The notes under the pieces were generated by a model. That model did no database searches and had not been told where the DNA came from. It saw only the letters and a program-made list of their open reading frames with translations. Source: Yarrowia lipolytica (taxonomy: Eukaryota; Ascomycota; Dipodascomycetes; Dipodascales). From it: a stretch of DNA of 64,000 nucleotides. The position numbers and the translations under genes were made by a program. Below are positions 9,702 to 22,022 of this stretch, one piece after another. The stretch spans positions 930,001-994,000 of the forward strand of contig NC_090771.1 of NCBI RefSeq assembly GCF_001761485.1. Direction: 5' to 3'. The first letter of the stretch is position 1, and the number at the start of each line of letters is the position of its first letter.

Positions 9702-11416
9702 CTGGTTCTGAAAGCTCATAGAGCAGCAAGAGTACACGAGCAGTTGATTAATACACTCAGTTGACATTGAAGAACATTCAAGTTTCAGAGAAACACTTTT
9801 TTCGTGTTTCATTGCCTCATTTGAAGCTTTTTTGTGGTTCAGAAAATAGGCAAACTGCGATTTGGAGCGTAAAAACAAAACCCAACTAAATAGTCATTCA
9901 TTTTAAACAAATATCCCAACAATTTGAAAGAGTTTACTTGATTAAAGGGCACCTCAATAGATCTGGTTTTTTTTTTTTTTTGAGGAAAAAATGAGTCAAA
10001 AAGAATACGAGCTTTACAAAAACACAAAAAATGAAGAGTACAAGTAATGATACTTCTTTTATTTATGTCATTTCCAACTCCCTTTCCTCATTTTGTGAGA
10101 CTGACTGCGGGATAGCTCAGAAATCTCCCCAGAAATAAAACCGAGTGTTTTTGAAGCAGTAACGAAAAGATCCAAAGAGAAGAAGTTGATTTATTGCAAG
10201 TGATATTCATATTAAAACTTTCTGATAAGAGGAGATTCATGAATGAAAGGACTCTCAACCTCCTTTCTGAGTTATTGGTTGCCAGTGGAAGCCCCGAACC
10301 AGAGCTCTCACTCAGAATCGAAAATGAATAAGGAGGATGATGACGATAATGGGGATACCGAGCAGCAAATGAGCAGATACTAATGAAATGGGCAGATAGT
10401 AAAGATTTCCAAGTATTTATTTGCCGACAAACCCTCCCTTCTTTGAGTGTCTTTCTTTAGCTCTATGTTGGCATGTGTATGAGAGCCATGGCCCACCAAC
10501 GTGAGTCGACAAGGAAGACATTAGCAGACTCCGGTAGTTGAAAAAACTGTACAAAGACTTCTCAAATAAATGGGTGAGTGGAAAAACTTCTGCCTGCAAC
10601 CGATTTCGTGAATCTCTGCGGCCCAGAACTAACTTGTACTGCACTTGCTGTACTGTGTGTGCTAGTCGTTGACTCCCTTGAAGAAGTTTGAAAACAGCAG
10701 AGCAATCTCTAGAGGACAATCGTGAAGCGCAATCATGTTATATAGACCCTGGTCGAATGAACATGACAGTCACCCCTGGTCCGATGCCCGCCAAGCCAGA
10801 AAGAAGACCCAGGCTGGCTAGCTGCCAGTCAGATTGTCAACCTATCCAAACATGAACTCTTCAGGGTGAACCTCCGAGTCATTCGTTGTACAAGTAACCC
10901 AGTATAGCTGTAGTTTTCGAGTTTGGGCATGGTTATGGGTAGGCAGTAATGTTCCAAGACCGTCATATATGGTGTACTCATATAGTTTTTCCGTGGCAGA
11001 GGAGTTCACAAAGAGATTCGATAATGGAGCTGTCCAGCTCTAAGGGTACTCTTCAGTTTCTGCTCTTCTCCACGGATCGTCATTGACTCTCGCGCAATCA
11101 TATGCTGAGTGCAGGTACATTCCTGAACTGTTCAGAGCGGTGAGAGCCGTGAGGACCACGAATAGTAGACAACTGAGGTCTTAACAGTTCACCAACAGTT
11201 CCAAGTTCTATTCAAGAACAAGTCCTCAGCTAACATCAACTGCGTATACTCCAGTACATACTACATAATGCCAATCACTTGACATTCCGAAAGCAGCAAT
11301 GGAAGTGAAATCAGTGGTTCTGAAGCGGATTTCACAGTTGATCTTTTTCAAAGAAGAAGCCCAGTCAACGACATTCAAATGGGAACAGAAGAAGACGACG
11401 TCTAGACAGCCAGTTC

Positions 11417-11833
11417 ATGACTCTGAACTCAACAGCAGTCGTTCCTGCACATTCAACCCGCACAAGAACTCCGTTTGGAGAAAGGACTTATCGGGGTCTC
11501 GAGACGCTTCGTGGGGGACCTGGGGTGTCTATTCTCAAAGACCGTTTCGAATACAATTATTCGGTTCAAGTGAGTGAATCTGACGGTGATGGATTCCTGT
11601 GGAAGGCCAAAAGGAACCACATCTTTTTTGTTGACAGAGAGAAGGTTGATCGCAGCTCCAGAAAGTGGAACTTGACACCCTACGTTTTCACCGTCGTCAA
11701 CGTCGTCAACTGGACTGGCAGGGGCGACTTTTTCAGAGCCGTGGAGTCTTGTCAAATGCGAGATTCTCGGAAAGATCAAGAGCTTTCTCAACTGGCCCAT
11801 GTCTCTCAGCAATTGAATAAGTCAGGGCAGTGA
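11417..11833 (+). pseudogene. Coding-like ORF remnant, family unknown
   Basis: An ATG-led frame of 138 residues with segments such as RTPFGERTYRGLETLRGG, VSILKDRFEYNYSV and EKVDRSSRKWNLTPYVF. Its end (KDQELSQLAHVSQQLNK) is helix-like. Composition is plausible for protein, but no motif or homologue is recognised and the flanks have no promoter or splice signals. It may be a short hypothetical gene or part of the decayed tract. Confidence 0.25.
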
Positions 11834-12651
11834 TGGAGACAGCTAAACAGCTTTTCGAGCGTCGGAAAGATATTTGAAGAACTTTCAAGGCCGTCAACCT
11901 GGCCAGAAACTGAGTCAGACAAGCAAAGACAACCACCAAGGCGGTATTCGGCAGGGAAACTGAACGAGACGATGAAGGGGGAAGCGTGTCTTTCCGCGGA
12001 AGTGGCTGCTTCGTGGCTTCTTTAGGGACAGAAGAACGAGTACTTGCGAGGCAGAAAAAGGGATTTCGAGCAGAAATCAGCCACTACACCACTACAACCA
12101 CCAAGATGAAGGTCCTTCTCGTTCTCTACTCTGAAGTCCGTCCCCAAATAATCCCAAATTGCCACTTTTTGTCGCATATTTGTAGAATCACTTGTTTGAC
12201 ATACGAACAGCCCCTTCTGAAACTACGGGCATGGAACCAGGGTCGAACGACTCCATGTCTAGCCTCTCCGGTTCCCCAAGGATCAGAACGAAACCCCATG
12301 TCTCTGAATTACTACCTCAGGTGCTGGAAGGTCGCTTGAGCCAGGAAGACGCAGGTCTCGTGAACTGGAGAGTACGGTACGCACCCTTGGAGTCTGCCCA
12401 CACCCACAGACATTTCGGGACCCACATATGTGGCATGCGACATCTCGGCCAAGTTCTGGCTAGCTAGCACCAAAGAGTAGCGATTTCAAAAACATCTCAT
12501 CCCTCGACTACACGACCATCCTCATCACCGATCTCACTGCCTCTATCACCAGTAGTAGCACCAGTGGTGAGAAGTGAAAGGTGTTTTGGAGACAAAAGAG
12601 GGCTTTTGAGAAGCACTGGTAGAGAAACAGAACTCCACAGACGACTTGACT

Positions 12652-13203
12652 ATGGCAAATCCAAGCTCGCTTTTCTGTCCTGGGCCGTCCAAAACTGCAA
12701 AACAAGCGGAGGTTCTCGAATCTCGAATCATGGGCAAGAAGACTCGAGAACAGGTTGAGAACTTGAGCATTGAACTTGCACAGCTCCCAAAGACCAGAAA
12801 GGCACCTCAACAAAACAGAGAGAGCATCTTCTGTTGGAAGAGTCTCGACGGAATGACCAGACAAAACCTGAGTGACCGATTGACAAGATTGGAGAAGGAA
12901 AAGAACAACCTCGGGACCTGGAAAACATACAAAGACTCCATGCCGTTCCAAGAGACCGACTGTGGGTTTCTGTTACTCAAGGGGATCCGAATCCATCCGG
13001 AGGGACCTTTCGGAATCGTAGTGGCAAAGAGAGCAATGGTGGAGATCGTTAGAGGAATGATGGAGATTTTCAGAGCAATGATGAAAATCTTCAGAACAAT
13101 GATGGAGATTGTCAGAGCAATGGAGAGCCCTGTGGTACTCGTTGATGACGATTTCCCAGACATGGAAGACAGGCAGATCATGATATGTAGTGAAGGTAAC
13201 TAG
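12652..13203 (+). pseudogene. ORF of 183 residues with coiled-coil start and a degenerate repeat, family unknown
   Basis: From the ATG at 12652 the frame runs to the stop ending at 13203. Residues about 22-85 are coiled-coil-like (EVLESRIMGKKTREQVENL, LSDRLTRLEKEKNNL). The C-terminal third translates an imperfect 24-27-base repeat: in this frame it reads MMEIFRAMMKIFRTMMEI, in a neighbouring frame it reads as Asn/Asp/Gly-rich repeats. The latter looks more like natural low-complexity protein and suggests frame loss. No family is recognised. It could be a young hypothetical gene or a relic. Confidence 0.3.
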
Positions 13204-13527
13204 TTGGAGTCAGTTGAATGAAATAATAGTCACAAAAAAGGTGTTTGTACCGATAGTTGACCAGATATAGATCGTACTTGAATTCTGTGCAACTGCGTCA
13301 TTCATTGGGATCAAATTCAGACGAGTTCAGTTTTTTTTCTTCTCTATCAGAAGCTCAACAAAAACTACAAACAAACCCAATAATTATCCCAACTATTACT
13401 TAAAATAAACAACTCCTAACTACCCCCGGTTAGAAACCCAGCCTTCTACTCATATTAATCACTGTCGGAGGTGATATCATGAAAATCATTTTATTCCTAA
13501 CCACATTTTACCAATGCCACTGTCCAT

Positions 13528-14892
13528 TTACTCCCCCAAAGGCTCCAACGCCTTGTATTCCTCAACGACACCATTGACCACCTCGCGGGCCTCGTCAAAC
13601 TCGCCAAGTCCATCGCTGAACATTTCCTCCTTTCTATACTGATCCAAGAACGCGTGTCTTCGATACAACTTGTCAAACTGGTCCATGGTTCGCTTGAACA
13701 CAGATGTGATAGATGTGTGGTTAGCCAGAGACAGACCCGAAACACGCGACTTGGACGTGGGAATGTATGGAGACCGTCTGGTAAGAGAAATCTGCAGAGA
13801 GGCAGGAGTGGAGGGAATGAACGGCGCGAGGTTTCGTTCTCGGATTCGTAACAGAGCCTTGTGGACATCTGTAGGGTCAATATCTTCGCCCTGAATGATA
13901 TTAAGCAGAGCAACGTATCGAGACTGTCTAGAAACAGAGCCAGATACCATTCTGTTCTTGGGCTGTAGTAGTCGTCTCATGATATCAAGGACTGTGGTCT
14001 TTCGGACAGCAAAAGACCCTCCAGAAGGATTGGCGTCCAAAACGTCGGCTGAAAACGGAGTGTAGGCCGTAGACAGGAAATGCAGTCGAGGAAAGGGCAC
14101 CAGAGACGCCAAAATACACGCCAGATCATTGTGCATGTATCCTGGGTATCTCAATGTGCTTGTAGAGGCGCTCATGACGCTTGCCACCAGCTGGTTCGTC
14201 TGATCAAAGGTCGGCGATTGCACTCTCAGAGCCTCCGCCGTAATGTTTCCCAGCGCTCCATTGTCCAAAACCACCACCGAGTCTGCATACTCAGCCAGTC
14301 GTCTCAGAGTCAGCATACTGTTATAGGGCTGCACAACCACGTCGGAGACCTGGGACGAGCTCGGGAACACGCTATACGTCTGAATCAGTTTTTTGGGGTA
14401 CCGGTCGTGGATCTGTTCCAGCAGAAACGAGCCCATTCCGCTACCTGTTCCTCCTGCGATACTGTGGAGCAGCATGAACCCTTCCAACGAGTCCGATCCG
14501 TCTGCTTCTCGATCCAGCATGTCTAACAATGTGTCTGCCATCTTGGCTGCCGCCGAATAGCCACAGGCGAAAATGTTGCCTGCTCCAGAGCCGTCGGCGC
14601 TCATGTACACGTTTTCGGGGTTGTAGATTCGCGCATAAGGGGACTCCAGAGCGGTGGAGTTGATGACACGTGGCTCCAAGTCCAGTAGCAGCGTTCGAGG
14701 AACATAGCGAGTGTCATCAGCTTGGTAGAAGAAGACCTCTTTGCGGTCTACCACGTTAGTGGAGGTGTTGGTAGTCGGAGAAAACGTGCCGTCCGGCGAA
14801 ATGCCGTGCTCGCGGCACAATTGCTCCCAAAAACGCGCGCCAATCTGGTTGCCGCACTGGCCTGCCTGGATGGTAATGATTTCCCGTGGCAT
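13528..14892 (-). CDS. TUB4: Gamma-tubulin
   Basis: 454 residues, typical of gamma-tubulin. It nucleates microtubules at the spindle pole body as part of the gamma-tubulin small complex with Spc97 and Spc98. The N terminus [18 protein letters not shown] is diagnostic of the gamma class (alpha and beta tubulins begin MREx). Also present are YNPEN at 90-94, [10 protein letters not shown] at 103-112 and the GTP-binding loop GGTGSGMGS at 147-155. The ATG chosen gives this N terminus exactly. The C-terminal tail is acidic and short ([11 protein letters not shown]). No intron is needed. Its 3' end faces the decayed 7-13 kb tract; its 5' end faces a long gene-free space. Confidence 0.97.
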   Translation of the reverse strand: MPREIITIQAGQCGNQIGARFWEQLCREHGISPDGTFSPTTNTSTNVVDRKEVFFYQADDTRYVPRTLLLDLEPRVINSTALESPYARIYNPENVYMSADGSGAGNIFACGYSAAAKMADTLLDMLDREADGSDSLEGFMLLHSIAGGTGSGMGSFLLEQIHDRYPKKLIQTYSVFPSSSQVSDVVVQPYNSMLTLRRLAEYADSVVVLDNGALGNITAEALRVQSPTFDQTNQLVASVMSASTSTLRYPGYMHNDLACILASLVPFPRLHFLSTAYTPFSADVLDANPSGGSFAVRKTTVLDIMRRLLQPKNRMVSGSVSRQSRYVALLNIIQGEDIDPTDVHKALLRIRERNLAPFIPSTPASLQISLTRRSPYIPTSKSRVSGLSLANHTSITSVFKRTMDQFDKLYRRHAFLDQYRKEEMFSDGLGEFDEAREVVNGVVEEYKALEPLGE

Positions 14893-17800
14893 CTGAGTGT
14901 CTGAGACGAGTTTGGGGCCGTGATGTGAAGTGATAAGACAAGTGGTGCGTGTACTTTTAAACTTTACGCTGATACAACTTTATGGGGAAATATAGGAGAG
15001 AAGTAGGGGGCATTGTGAAGAGTGATGAGAGACGTTTACGAGAAAAGTGACTAGTTTGAGATCATATTTCGGGTGTATTATACATTCTGTAAAAATCCCC
15101 CAAGCTCTAGCTATAAAACTGACCATTCTAGAGAAGGATATGTTTGTTGACTAAAGTGAAGTAAATATAGGTTATTTTGTTGGATGGTTAGTTTGGATTG
15201 GAGAAATTATGTCAACTTTACAAATACTACTCGGACCGGGACAAAAATTGTACTGTGAGTAAACCAGACCCTTTTGAATCTAATAAAACACTTTTCTTTT
15301 TATGTCGAACCTCTCCTTGTCGTTATCCTGACTTCATCACGCGATGGCGATGTTTGCATCATCCTAAGGTGGAGTAGTCACCAACTTCATCAGTAATGGT
15401 CTTGAGAGGTTGATTTTTGTACCACGAGAATCAGTGCATCTTTCTGATTCAAACGGTATCATTATTTTTGTCACACGCTGGATATCAAGCCTTTCGTGTG
15501 TGTGTTCCGGCACTACTTACCTACTACGGTTACAACACCACAGTCTAGCGAACTAGGTATAAACCTCACGCGATAAGTGTTCGATGAGTGCTTGTGCCTA
15601 TTAATGTCCTGTTCCCCTGCGTCAATTTTCCCCTTGACGATTTGCCCAACTTTTTCCCTCTGCAAAACACATACAACCCTGGATTAGACAGTATAATCAA
15701 GTCTCACAATCGCGAAACCACTTTGACCCCGTTTAGGAGTGGCACGTGACCTTGACACAAGTGTACGTGATCTACACGAGTGTGTCTGTTTCCGGTATCT
15801 CTTCTTTTGGACGTCTTTTGCACTGATTTGCACCCTTTGGCAAGGAGTCTATTCTACATGCGAGGGATCTTCCGAATGTTCAGAGAGGTGACGTAATTGG
15901 GCAAGTAGAGAGGATTGGAGGGTAGTAGAGTAGAGAGTATTGGTTGGTAATGTGGGGGATAGAGGTAGCGAGGTGTATTACTACTATCTTTGAGCACCAA
16001 GGAGGTACCCTGTCGCCAGACACAGTTTTGCCTGTACTGTACTGATGTGCTTGTACAAAGTGTTTTGTCTCGGGTGTATGCCGACCAAGATAGATCTACA
16101 GGTGCAGACGAGGATCTACGCACAAGCCTGAAGAACCTCTCTTCACCCCTTGGCTCGATCGTGGGCGAGGCCGGAAGTTAGGTTGCTGGGGAGGTGCGTG
16201 AGAGCAGCAGCTCATGACGTCATGAAAACAGAGGATATGAAAGTTTCTGCGGTAGACATGAAGTCTGAGGGTTGTAGTTCTGAGGGGGCAGTGGATTAGC
16301 GAGGGAGTGCCGAAGAGTGGGTGGCTGATGACGTCGTTTTTTGGCCCTTTTTAGCATCATTTATTGCTGCTCTTCAACGGGGACCAAAATCCGAACCCAG
16401 AACCACGAATATTGCAGCTACAAAACCAAAATGCAGGCCAATCAATGCAGCAGATGCACTTTGATCGGATTACGGACTCGGCCTTCTCTTCAGGTCTTCC
16501 AAACACGCACGTATACGGGGACTTTTACATGCACCGGTTACGAGCATGTACCCGAACCTCCCACGCAAACCTACAGGGTCCGTACGTTCACTTTCTTGCC
16601 CTACATGTTGGCACCGGTGCGAGTGTGTTTTGGCAGTGCAGTTACTTGTATCTGGAGAGAGCTGGGTTGCGTCGTGGCTGCGAGGCTGCGAGGCTGCGCT
16701 AAGGAGCCTCCGACTCAGAACCCGGCACACCTTTCAGGCAACCGTGGGTGTGTAGGATCCGTACTTTTCGGGAAGACGCATAAGTGGTCGGCATCTGTCA
16801 TCTATTACTGCTCGCATCTTGCTATAGAGATCGAAGTAGGGTTGACTAAGGTTCGTTTTCCTACTGCAGTAGCAACATCGGAGTCCTTCCGATCGCGCAC
16901 ATCGTATTGTTCATACGGCGGTTTGAACAAATCGAGTTGCCCGTGTGCATTCCAGCACCGGAGTTTTTCCGGCGGCGGTTCGTATTGTCTTCAATGAAAT
17001 GCTTTTCCCAACTCGTCATCATCCACAAAGGTGGAGTGAAGATGCGTGCGATCGGTACGCTTGAAACATGGGGACGCGACGTCGCGGCGTGGGATTTGGA
17101 GGCCTTGGAGGGATGTTTGTGGGCGGAAATGGACTGAAAAAATCAGATATCAAGACTGTCCAGACGCTGTAGAACTCGTCTTGACCCTCTAGACCATCTA
17201 TAACATTGCTATAGGTGCTCATCTAGGGCTCGGTTGCTCGACAACGTTTGGCACTAGCGCCAAGGTTTAATACCAGTTATTAGGGCTCGCGGGAACTTGT
17301 ACAGCCACATGTGGATCAGTGTTGGGGGGCGTGGACTGGTATCTAGAAGATAGTGGGAGTCAGGGTCTGCAAGGGAGGGACAAGGGCTTGTTTAGGGCTT
17401 CGATCGGGCAGATTTGGGGTGCAACAAGGGTCGGGGATCAATCTGGGGGTGTGTAGACCTCCAATTGAGGTCTCTCTGGAGGTATAGAGAGCTGTAGAGA
17501 GCTGTAGAAGTGACGGAAGGGTCAGGAGAAGGGCTGAGAGCACCGATTTCAAGTCTGACGGCTCCAGCGAGGGCTCAGCGGAGTTCTTCCGGCCATCACT
17601 GTCCCTTGCTAAATCATAAATATCTTATACAAACTAGGGCTGGGGATAACAACGGCGGTATGAAGGTCGTTGATTATTTGAGACAGGACCCAGGCCGCCG
17701 TTTCCACACTTAGGGCAACGGATCGGGGCGTGTGGTGGTTTTGTTCCACGTATTGGTCCACACAATGATCTTCTTCGATTCCAGATACTGCATGTAGGGT

Positions 17801-19516
17801 ATCGGAAGTTGTCAGAGTTCACACTAACGACGATACAAGTTGGATACTGTAGTGAAGACTTGATTGTTTCGTACATCAGGGAGTCCCACACCTGTTTTCT
17901 CTCCTGGGTAAAGTACGACGGGTCCCATACTTGTCTTCTCTCCGCAACGGTGAAACTAATGACTTCAACACACGTGCGTTCGTTAGCTGTCACTTCACAG
18001 CATCAATTTTTCATCTCCCGCAGACTGTCATCACAGCATCAAGTTTTCATCTCCCACAGTGCTACTTTTGGTGCGCTTTCCAAGGCTGATAGCGTGGGGG
18101 TGTGGGGGTCATAGAAGAAGGAGGACAGTAGATACAGAGATAGAGAGTGAGAGACGGGGAGGAGGACAAAGAGTGAAACACGTGCAAGAGGAACACTTGT
18201 TGTTGGAAATTTCAAAGTACCATTCTCTGTTTGAACTCTGTCGGTGGCACTCCAGGGCTCGGTAGACCAACCCTATAGCTGCAGGGTTTCGCAACCACCT
18301 CCATGGGCGATGGTGAGCAAGCGAAAACTGGCTTTTTGTTGCACATGCAAGTGGACGCCATTTGAGATGCAAACAGATGGAGATGATCATAGAAGCTAGA
18401 CTCTAGGGTTGCGCTAGGTCGATTCCGGTCCCTGATTGCGCTATCGGTTTGTCCGTCTCATCTGCTCTGATTCGGTTGCAGTTCTATAGCGTCGTTTGTC
18501 ATTCTTCCTACGGTATAGCGTCCCTGTACCGCTCACATGTGTTCTGTGCAGAGTCGAAGCAGGAGCCAAGTGCTTGTCGCAGCAGATTCGCCCTCCAGAG
18601 AGTTGAACCATTCTCACAAACCCGTCCAGGGTCACGAACCCGTCCAGCCCGTCCCAAAGACCACGTGCAGGCCCCACTCGAGACCACAAAGAGGTTCGGC
18701 TAGTGCAACCGCCTGGCTGCGGCTCCGAATAGATTATTCAGCAGCGGTCGCAGCCAGTAGTAGCTCGGAAGGCACGTATTTCGGGGTGCGGCGCGCAAAT
18801 GTTTGGGTTTGGGTGTCTGGAGGTGATAAGAGAGCTGGGGACGCGGTTGGTGGACGGACCATTCCCGCAAACGGGACGTTCGATATACTGTTCGACGGGA
18901 AAACAAGTCCTGGCGATAGTGGTTTTTTCAGATTTCCGATACCGGCTCTCCTTCACCGAATACCCTACCCCCTCCTGCCGCCCTAAAAGCCGCACTACTC
19001 TCTCCACACTTCCGCCGCCTGGGAGAAGAATATCCTCAGCCGCAAGGTCGAGAAGCGAGTGGAGACGGTCACAGGTCGCAGTCACGCCAGCAGCTCTCTG
19101 CTTCGATACAGCTTCCGCGCGGCTATCCGGGGCGACAATACGGCGTTCTCGTACAAGTACCTGAGGCATGTGCACCTCCTCCTCCACTCAATCGTACCGT
19201 CCTTGTACTGTTCTCATGCCACTTTCCCTGTCCCGTCGCCGATGGCGTGTTGTCTGAAGACCAAACCCAGACACCATCGATCGGGCCCTGCCTGCGACTA
19301 CTCGTACAACCATCAGCCTGAACTGTGTGAGAAGTGACAAGTGAGACTGGGCGGTAGGGAGGCGGTACGAGGGTGGAGATTTGGACCACTTGAAGCGGGT
19401 TGTACATATCTCCATATCTCCATATCTCCAATCCCGTTCTATTTTCCTCGTGCGTTTCTCCTCAGTTGCTACAGTAATTCCGTGCCTGAATAATGATTTG
19501 TCGGCATTTTCCAATT

Positions 19517-19639
19517 TTTTAATTTTCCAATTTTCAATTTTCTAATTTTCTAATTTTCTAATTTTCTAATTTTCATTTTCTAATTTTCATTTTCTAATTT
19601 TCATTCTCTAATTTTCATTTTCTAATTTTCTAATTTTTT
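19517..19639. repeat. AATTTTC-rich low-complexity repeat
   Basis: Short imperfect units of AATTTTCT and ATTTTCATTTTCT repeated for about 120 bases on the plus strand. It lies about 630 bases upstream of the gene at 20266. Confidence 0.85.
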
Positions 19640-20177
19640 TCCCTCTTCTCAACTCCGGTTTCCGACAGAGCACATATCTACAGCACCAGCACAAAGTTGG
19701 AGTTAACTCCGGCCGCCGGCAATGATTGGAGGATAGCGGCGATGCATGGATGCGTCTGGAAATGAACTTGGCATCTGTCAGCAGCAACATTCAGGCACAT
19801 TGCCGGAAGTCCGGATTTGAGGTGATGACGAACATGAGAAGGAAGCAGAATCAGAACCAAGTTGACCTTGAGACCCATAACATAACACACCACCAGAACC
19901 AAGTTGACGCCCATAGCGCACCACCGACAAACTCTCTCAACCCTCTCAACCCTCTGAACCCTCCACCTGATCGAAGTTTACAAATTGCGTTCGACAGCCA
20001 CTTTTCGTTTTGTGCTATTGACCAAAAAACACAAAACCAACAGCGCAAACCACTAGAGTTTGGTGCGACTAGCTCCTGCTCCTCTAGCTCTTGCTCAAAC
20101 CCAACTCCCGTCCGCTTTGCGTTTTTTAGCCCTCTGCGTGTGCAAACTAGCTCTGGCTCCTCTCGGCTTTACCCACT

Positions 20178-20183
20178 TATATA
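20178..20183 (+). promoter_or_regulatory. TATA box of the gene at 20266
   Basis: TATATA about 83 bases before the chosen ATG, a normal distance for a yeast core promoter. It supports the start at 20266 over any start further upstream in the same open frame. Confidence 0.5.
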
Positions 20184-20265
20184 TCGAGGGTCCCCTCCCC
20201 CAAATGGCTTCTCGATATCAACCTCCATCATCATTCTCCACAACCATTCTTCCACGCCTCACAAG

Positions 20266-20892
20266 ATGAACTCCTCCATCGCCTCCGCCTCCATGGCCGA
20301 AACCTACTTCCTTGCCTCCAAGGCCCGACATAAGCTGACCAAGGAGGCCTCTCGACCCGATCTCCACCTGCGCCAGCTGGTGTCGCACGCCAACCTGGTG
20401 GATCTTCTCATGGACGAACTGGCCGAGCGACGGGCCAAGGGCAAGGTCAACCACTCCGCCCCTCAGAACAAGAACATTGTCTCCTCCGACGAGTTGACCC
20501 AGGCCATCAACATGTCTTCCTCCACCCCATCGCACATTATGGAGGAGGACGAGAGCGACAACGAGTACGAGCAGGTCTCGACTCCCAACTACACCTACCA
20601 GGCATACGAAAGCATCGAGGAGGTCGATGATGACGAAGACGACGAGGATGAGGAGGTCGAGACCGACTCCGAGTCTGCCTCCACCACCACCTGTTTCTAC
20701 AACACCACCAACTCTAGTGTTGACGACCTCCAGGCCCCACAACTCTACTACTCCTCTTCCAGCGACGAGGAGGACGATCTTGAGCATCACAACACTGTCG
20801 CCGAGTCCGACTCCCAGACCCTGCACAAGTCGGGGCCTTTTCAGGTTTCCGAACTTCCCCTTGCATCCGAGTCTCCCATCATTGTCGCATAA
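20266..20892 (+). CDS. Acidic fungal protein, possibly Ecm13/YJR115W-like
   Basis: 208 residues from the ATG at 20266. The same frame is open upstream to 19726, but that part is low-complexity and lies before the TATA box. Residues about 10-60 are the only folded-looking part: MAETYFLASKARHKLTKEAS, then LRQLVSHANLVDLLMDELAERR. This block recalls a small fungal family that includes yeast Ecm13 and YJR115W, from memory and not checked. The remainder is Ser/Thr-rich and strongly acidic (a run of D and E at about 125-140, SSSSDEEDD near 165-173), so probably disordered and maybe phosphorylated. No membrane segment, signal peptide or catalytic motif is visible. The function is unknown. Confidence 0.75.
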   Translation: MNSSIASASMAETYFLASKARHKLTKEASRPDLHLRQLVSHANLVDLLMDELAERRAKGKVNHSAPQNKNIVSSDELTQAINMSSSTPSHIMEEDESDNEYEQVSTPNYTYQAYESIEEVDDDEDDEDEEVETDSESASTTTCFYNTTNSSVDDLQAPQLYYSSSSDEEDDLEHHNTVAESDSQTLHKSGPFQVSELPLASESPIIVA

Positions 20893-21793
20893 CTTTTCGT
20901 CGCATTATTTATTTATAGATTAATTTTTACCATGGTATCACTGAGAGTGTAGAGTGAGTAGAGTAGACATTTGAGCACCACCAGAACAGCAAGCGTTAGC
21001 ACCGGACTTCAAGGACTTCAAGGACTTCCAGAACTACCAGAACTGCCACCAACACCTCCATCGTCTCCATCGCCTCCATCACCCCCCACATTCACTTCAT
21101 ACAGTGTGTTTCACGTTATGTTTATTAATATACGGGGAAAAGAAAAAGTCAAGAGACTGAGTCTTGAGACTGAGCCCGACTGAGCCGGACTGGGTCTTGA
21201 GGGTCCAGACCGTCAACCGCGCGTCGTACCTCATTCAGACTTGTACTCGTCAACCGCGCGCCAGACGCATTTATGCCATCTCGGGGATATTAATGGCCCC
21301 TTGCTGGGACGTGTTTTATGCGCCAAGTGGTGGTGTTTTTGACTTCCGAGATATTGAGATATTGGCACTTGTGGGGTTGGGGATGGCAAGGGATGGAGAT
21401 GGAAGGGATGGGGATGGGTTTTTTTGGGCTTTTCAGCGTCTGGAAATGAGAGGGGTAAATGACAACTCTTTGCTGACTTTTTCTGGGCTGACAAATCAGT
21501 GAGTGGTTGTTCTGTAACCCGTAGTCAGTCGTAGTAGTGCGGTAAGATGCTGGTACAGGAGGTCTATAGCCATACACAATTCGCTGTACTACTATTATTA
21601 TTGTATATTGGTGTAAAATTGCAAAATTACAAGAAAAATAGCTAGAATCAACCAAGAAATTGAATACCACTGCTCTTGTACTCATATTTGTACTCCGACA
21701 CTTGTCCATACTCGAAATGAATTTTGGCAATATTATCAATCTGGCCAAACTTCCACTATCGTCGAATCCAAACACAACGCGACCGGACAAGGA

Positions 21794-21848
21794 GACCATG
21801 AGCAGGACCATGAGCAGGACCATGAGCAGGACCATGAGCAGGACCATC
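21794..21848. repeat. 12-bp minisatellite (unit GACCATGAGCAG)
   Basis: Four perfect units at 21794-21841 and a partial fifth. As with the array near SEN2, the unit length is 12. Confidence 0.92.
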
Positions 21849-21946
21849 GAGCTGGTCTAGAGTCGTCATTGTCTTTATGTCAGCGTCTGTATTGCTACTA
21901 GTACCGCCAACATCTTAGTCATCCCAACTAATGCACTCAGTCCAAG

Positions 21947-22022
21947 GACTGAAAAAACTGCAGTCACGCCGTGGACTGGAAAACTGCAGTCACCCTGGGC
22001 TGAAAAACTGCAGTCACGCCCT
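21947..22022. repeat. Three copies of an AAAACTGCAGTCAC-centred repeat
   Basis: Three units of about 24-26 bases share GGACTGRAAAACTGCAGTCACSC. Each contains the palindrome ACTGCAGT. Confidence 0.85.

Larger units (their letters stand above)
6794..13527. other. 6.7 kb tract without an intact gene
   Basis: This long space between divergent NIT3 and the 3' end of TUB4 holds several plus-strand coding-like fragments in changing frames (entries below), a 31-bp tandem repeat, GTAC-rich repeats and otherwise unremarkable AT-rich DNA. Long minus-strand frames, for example around 12508-12951, lack any recognisable motif. Confidence 0.5.
14893..20265. other. 5.4 kb space between TUB4 and the 20.3 kb gene
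   Basis: This divergent intergenic region has no supported gene. Open frames of up to about 220 codons at 16341-16997 and 18450-19340 have Arg/Cys/Ser-heavy, motif-free translations and overlap each other in several frames. A run of AATTTTCT units fills 19517-19639. The remainder shows only scattered CACGTG sites (for example 15743, 17972, 18179). Confidence 0.45.

Noticed and set aside
10100-10140. tRNA-like start GCGGGATAGCTCAG
   Set aside because: No anticodon arm or T arm follows.
6794-13527. Virus-like or LTR element as source of the relic fragments
   Set aside because: I saw no terminal repeats, no reverse transcriptase, integrase, capsid or other hallmark pieces in the translations.
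16341-16997. 218-codon ORF
   Set aside because: Cys/Arg/Thr-rich with no motif, overlapping other open frames on both strands; no promoter or splice support.
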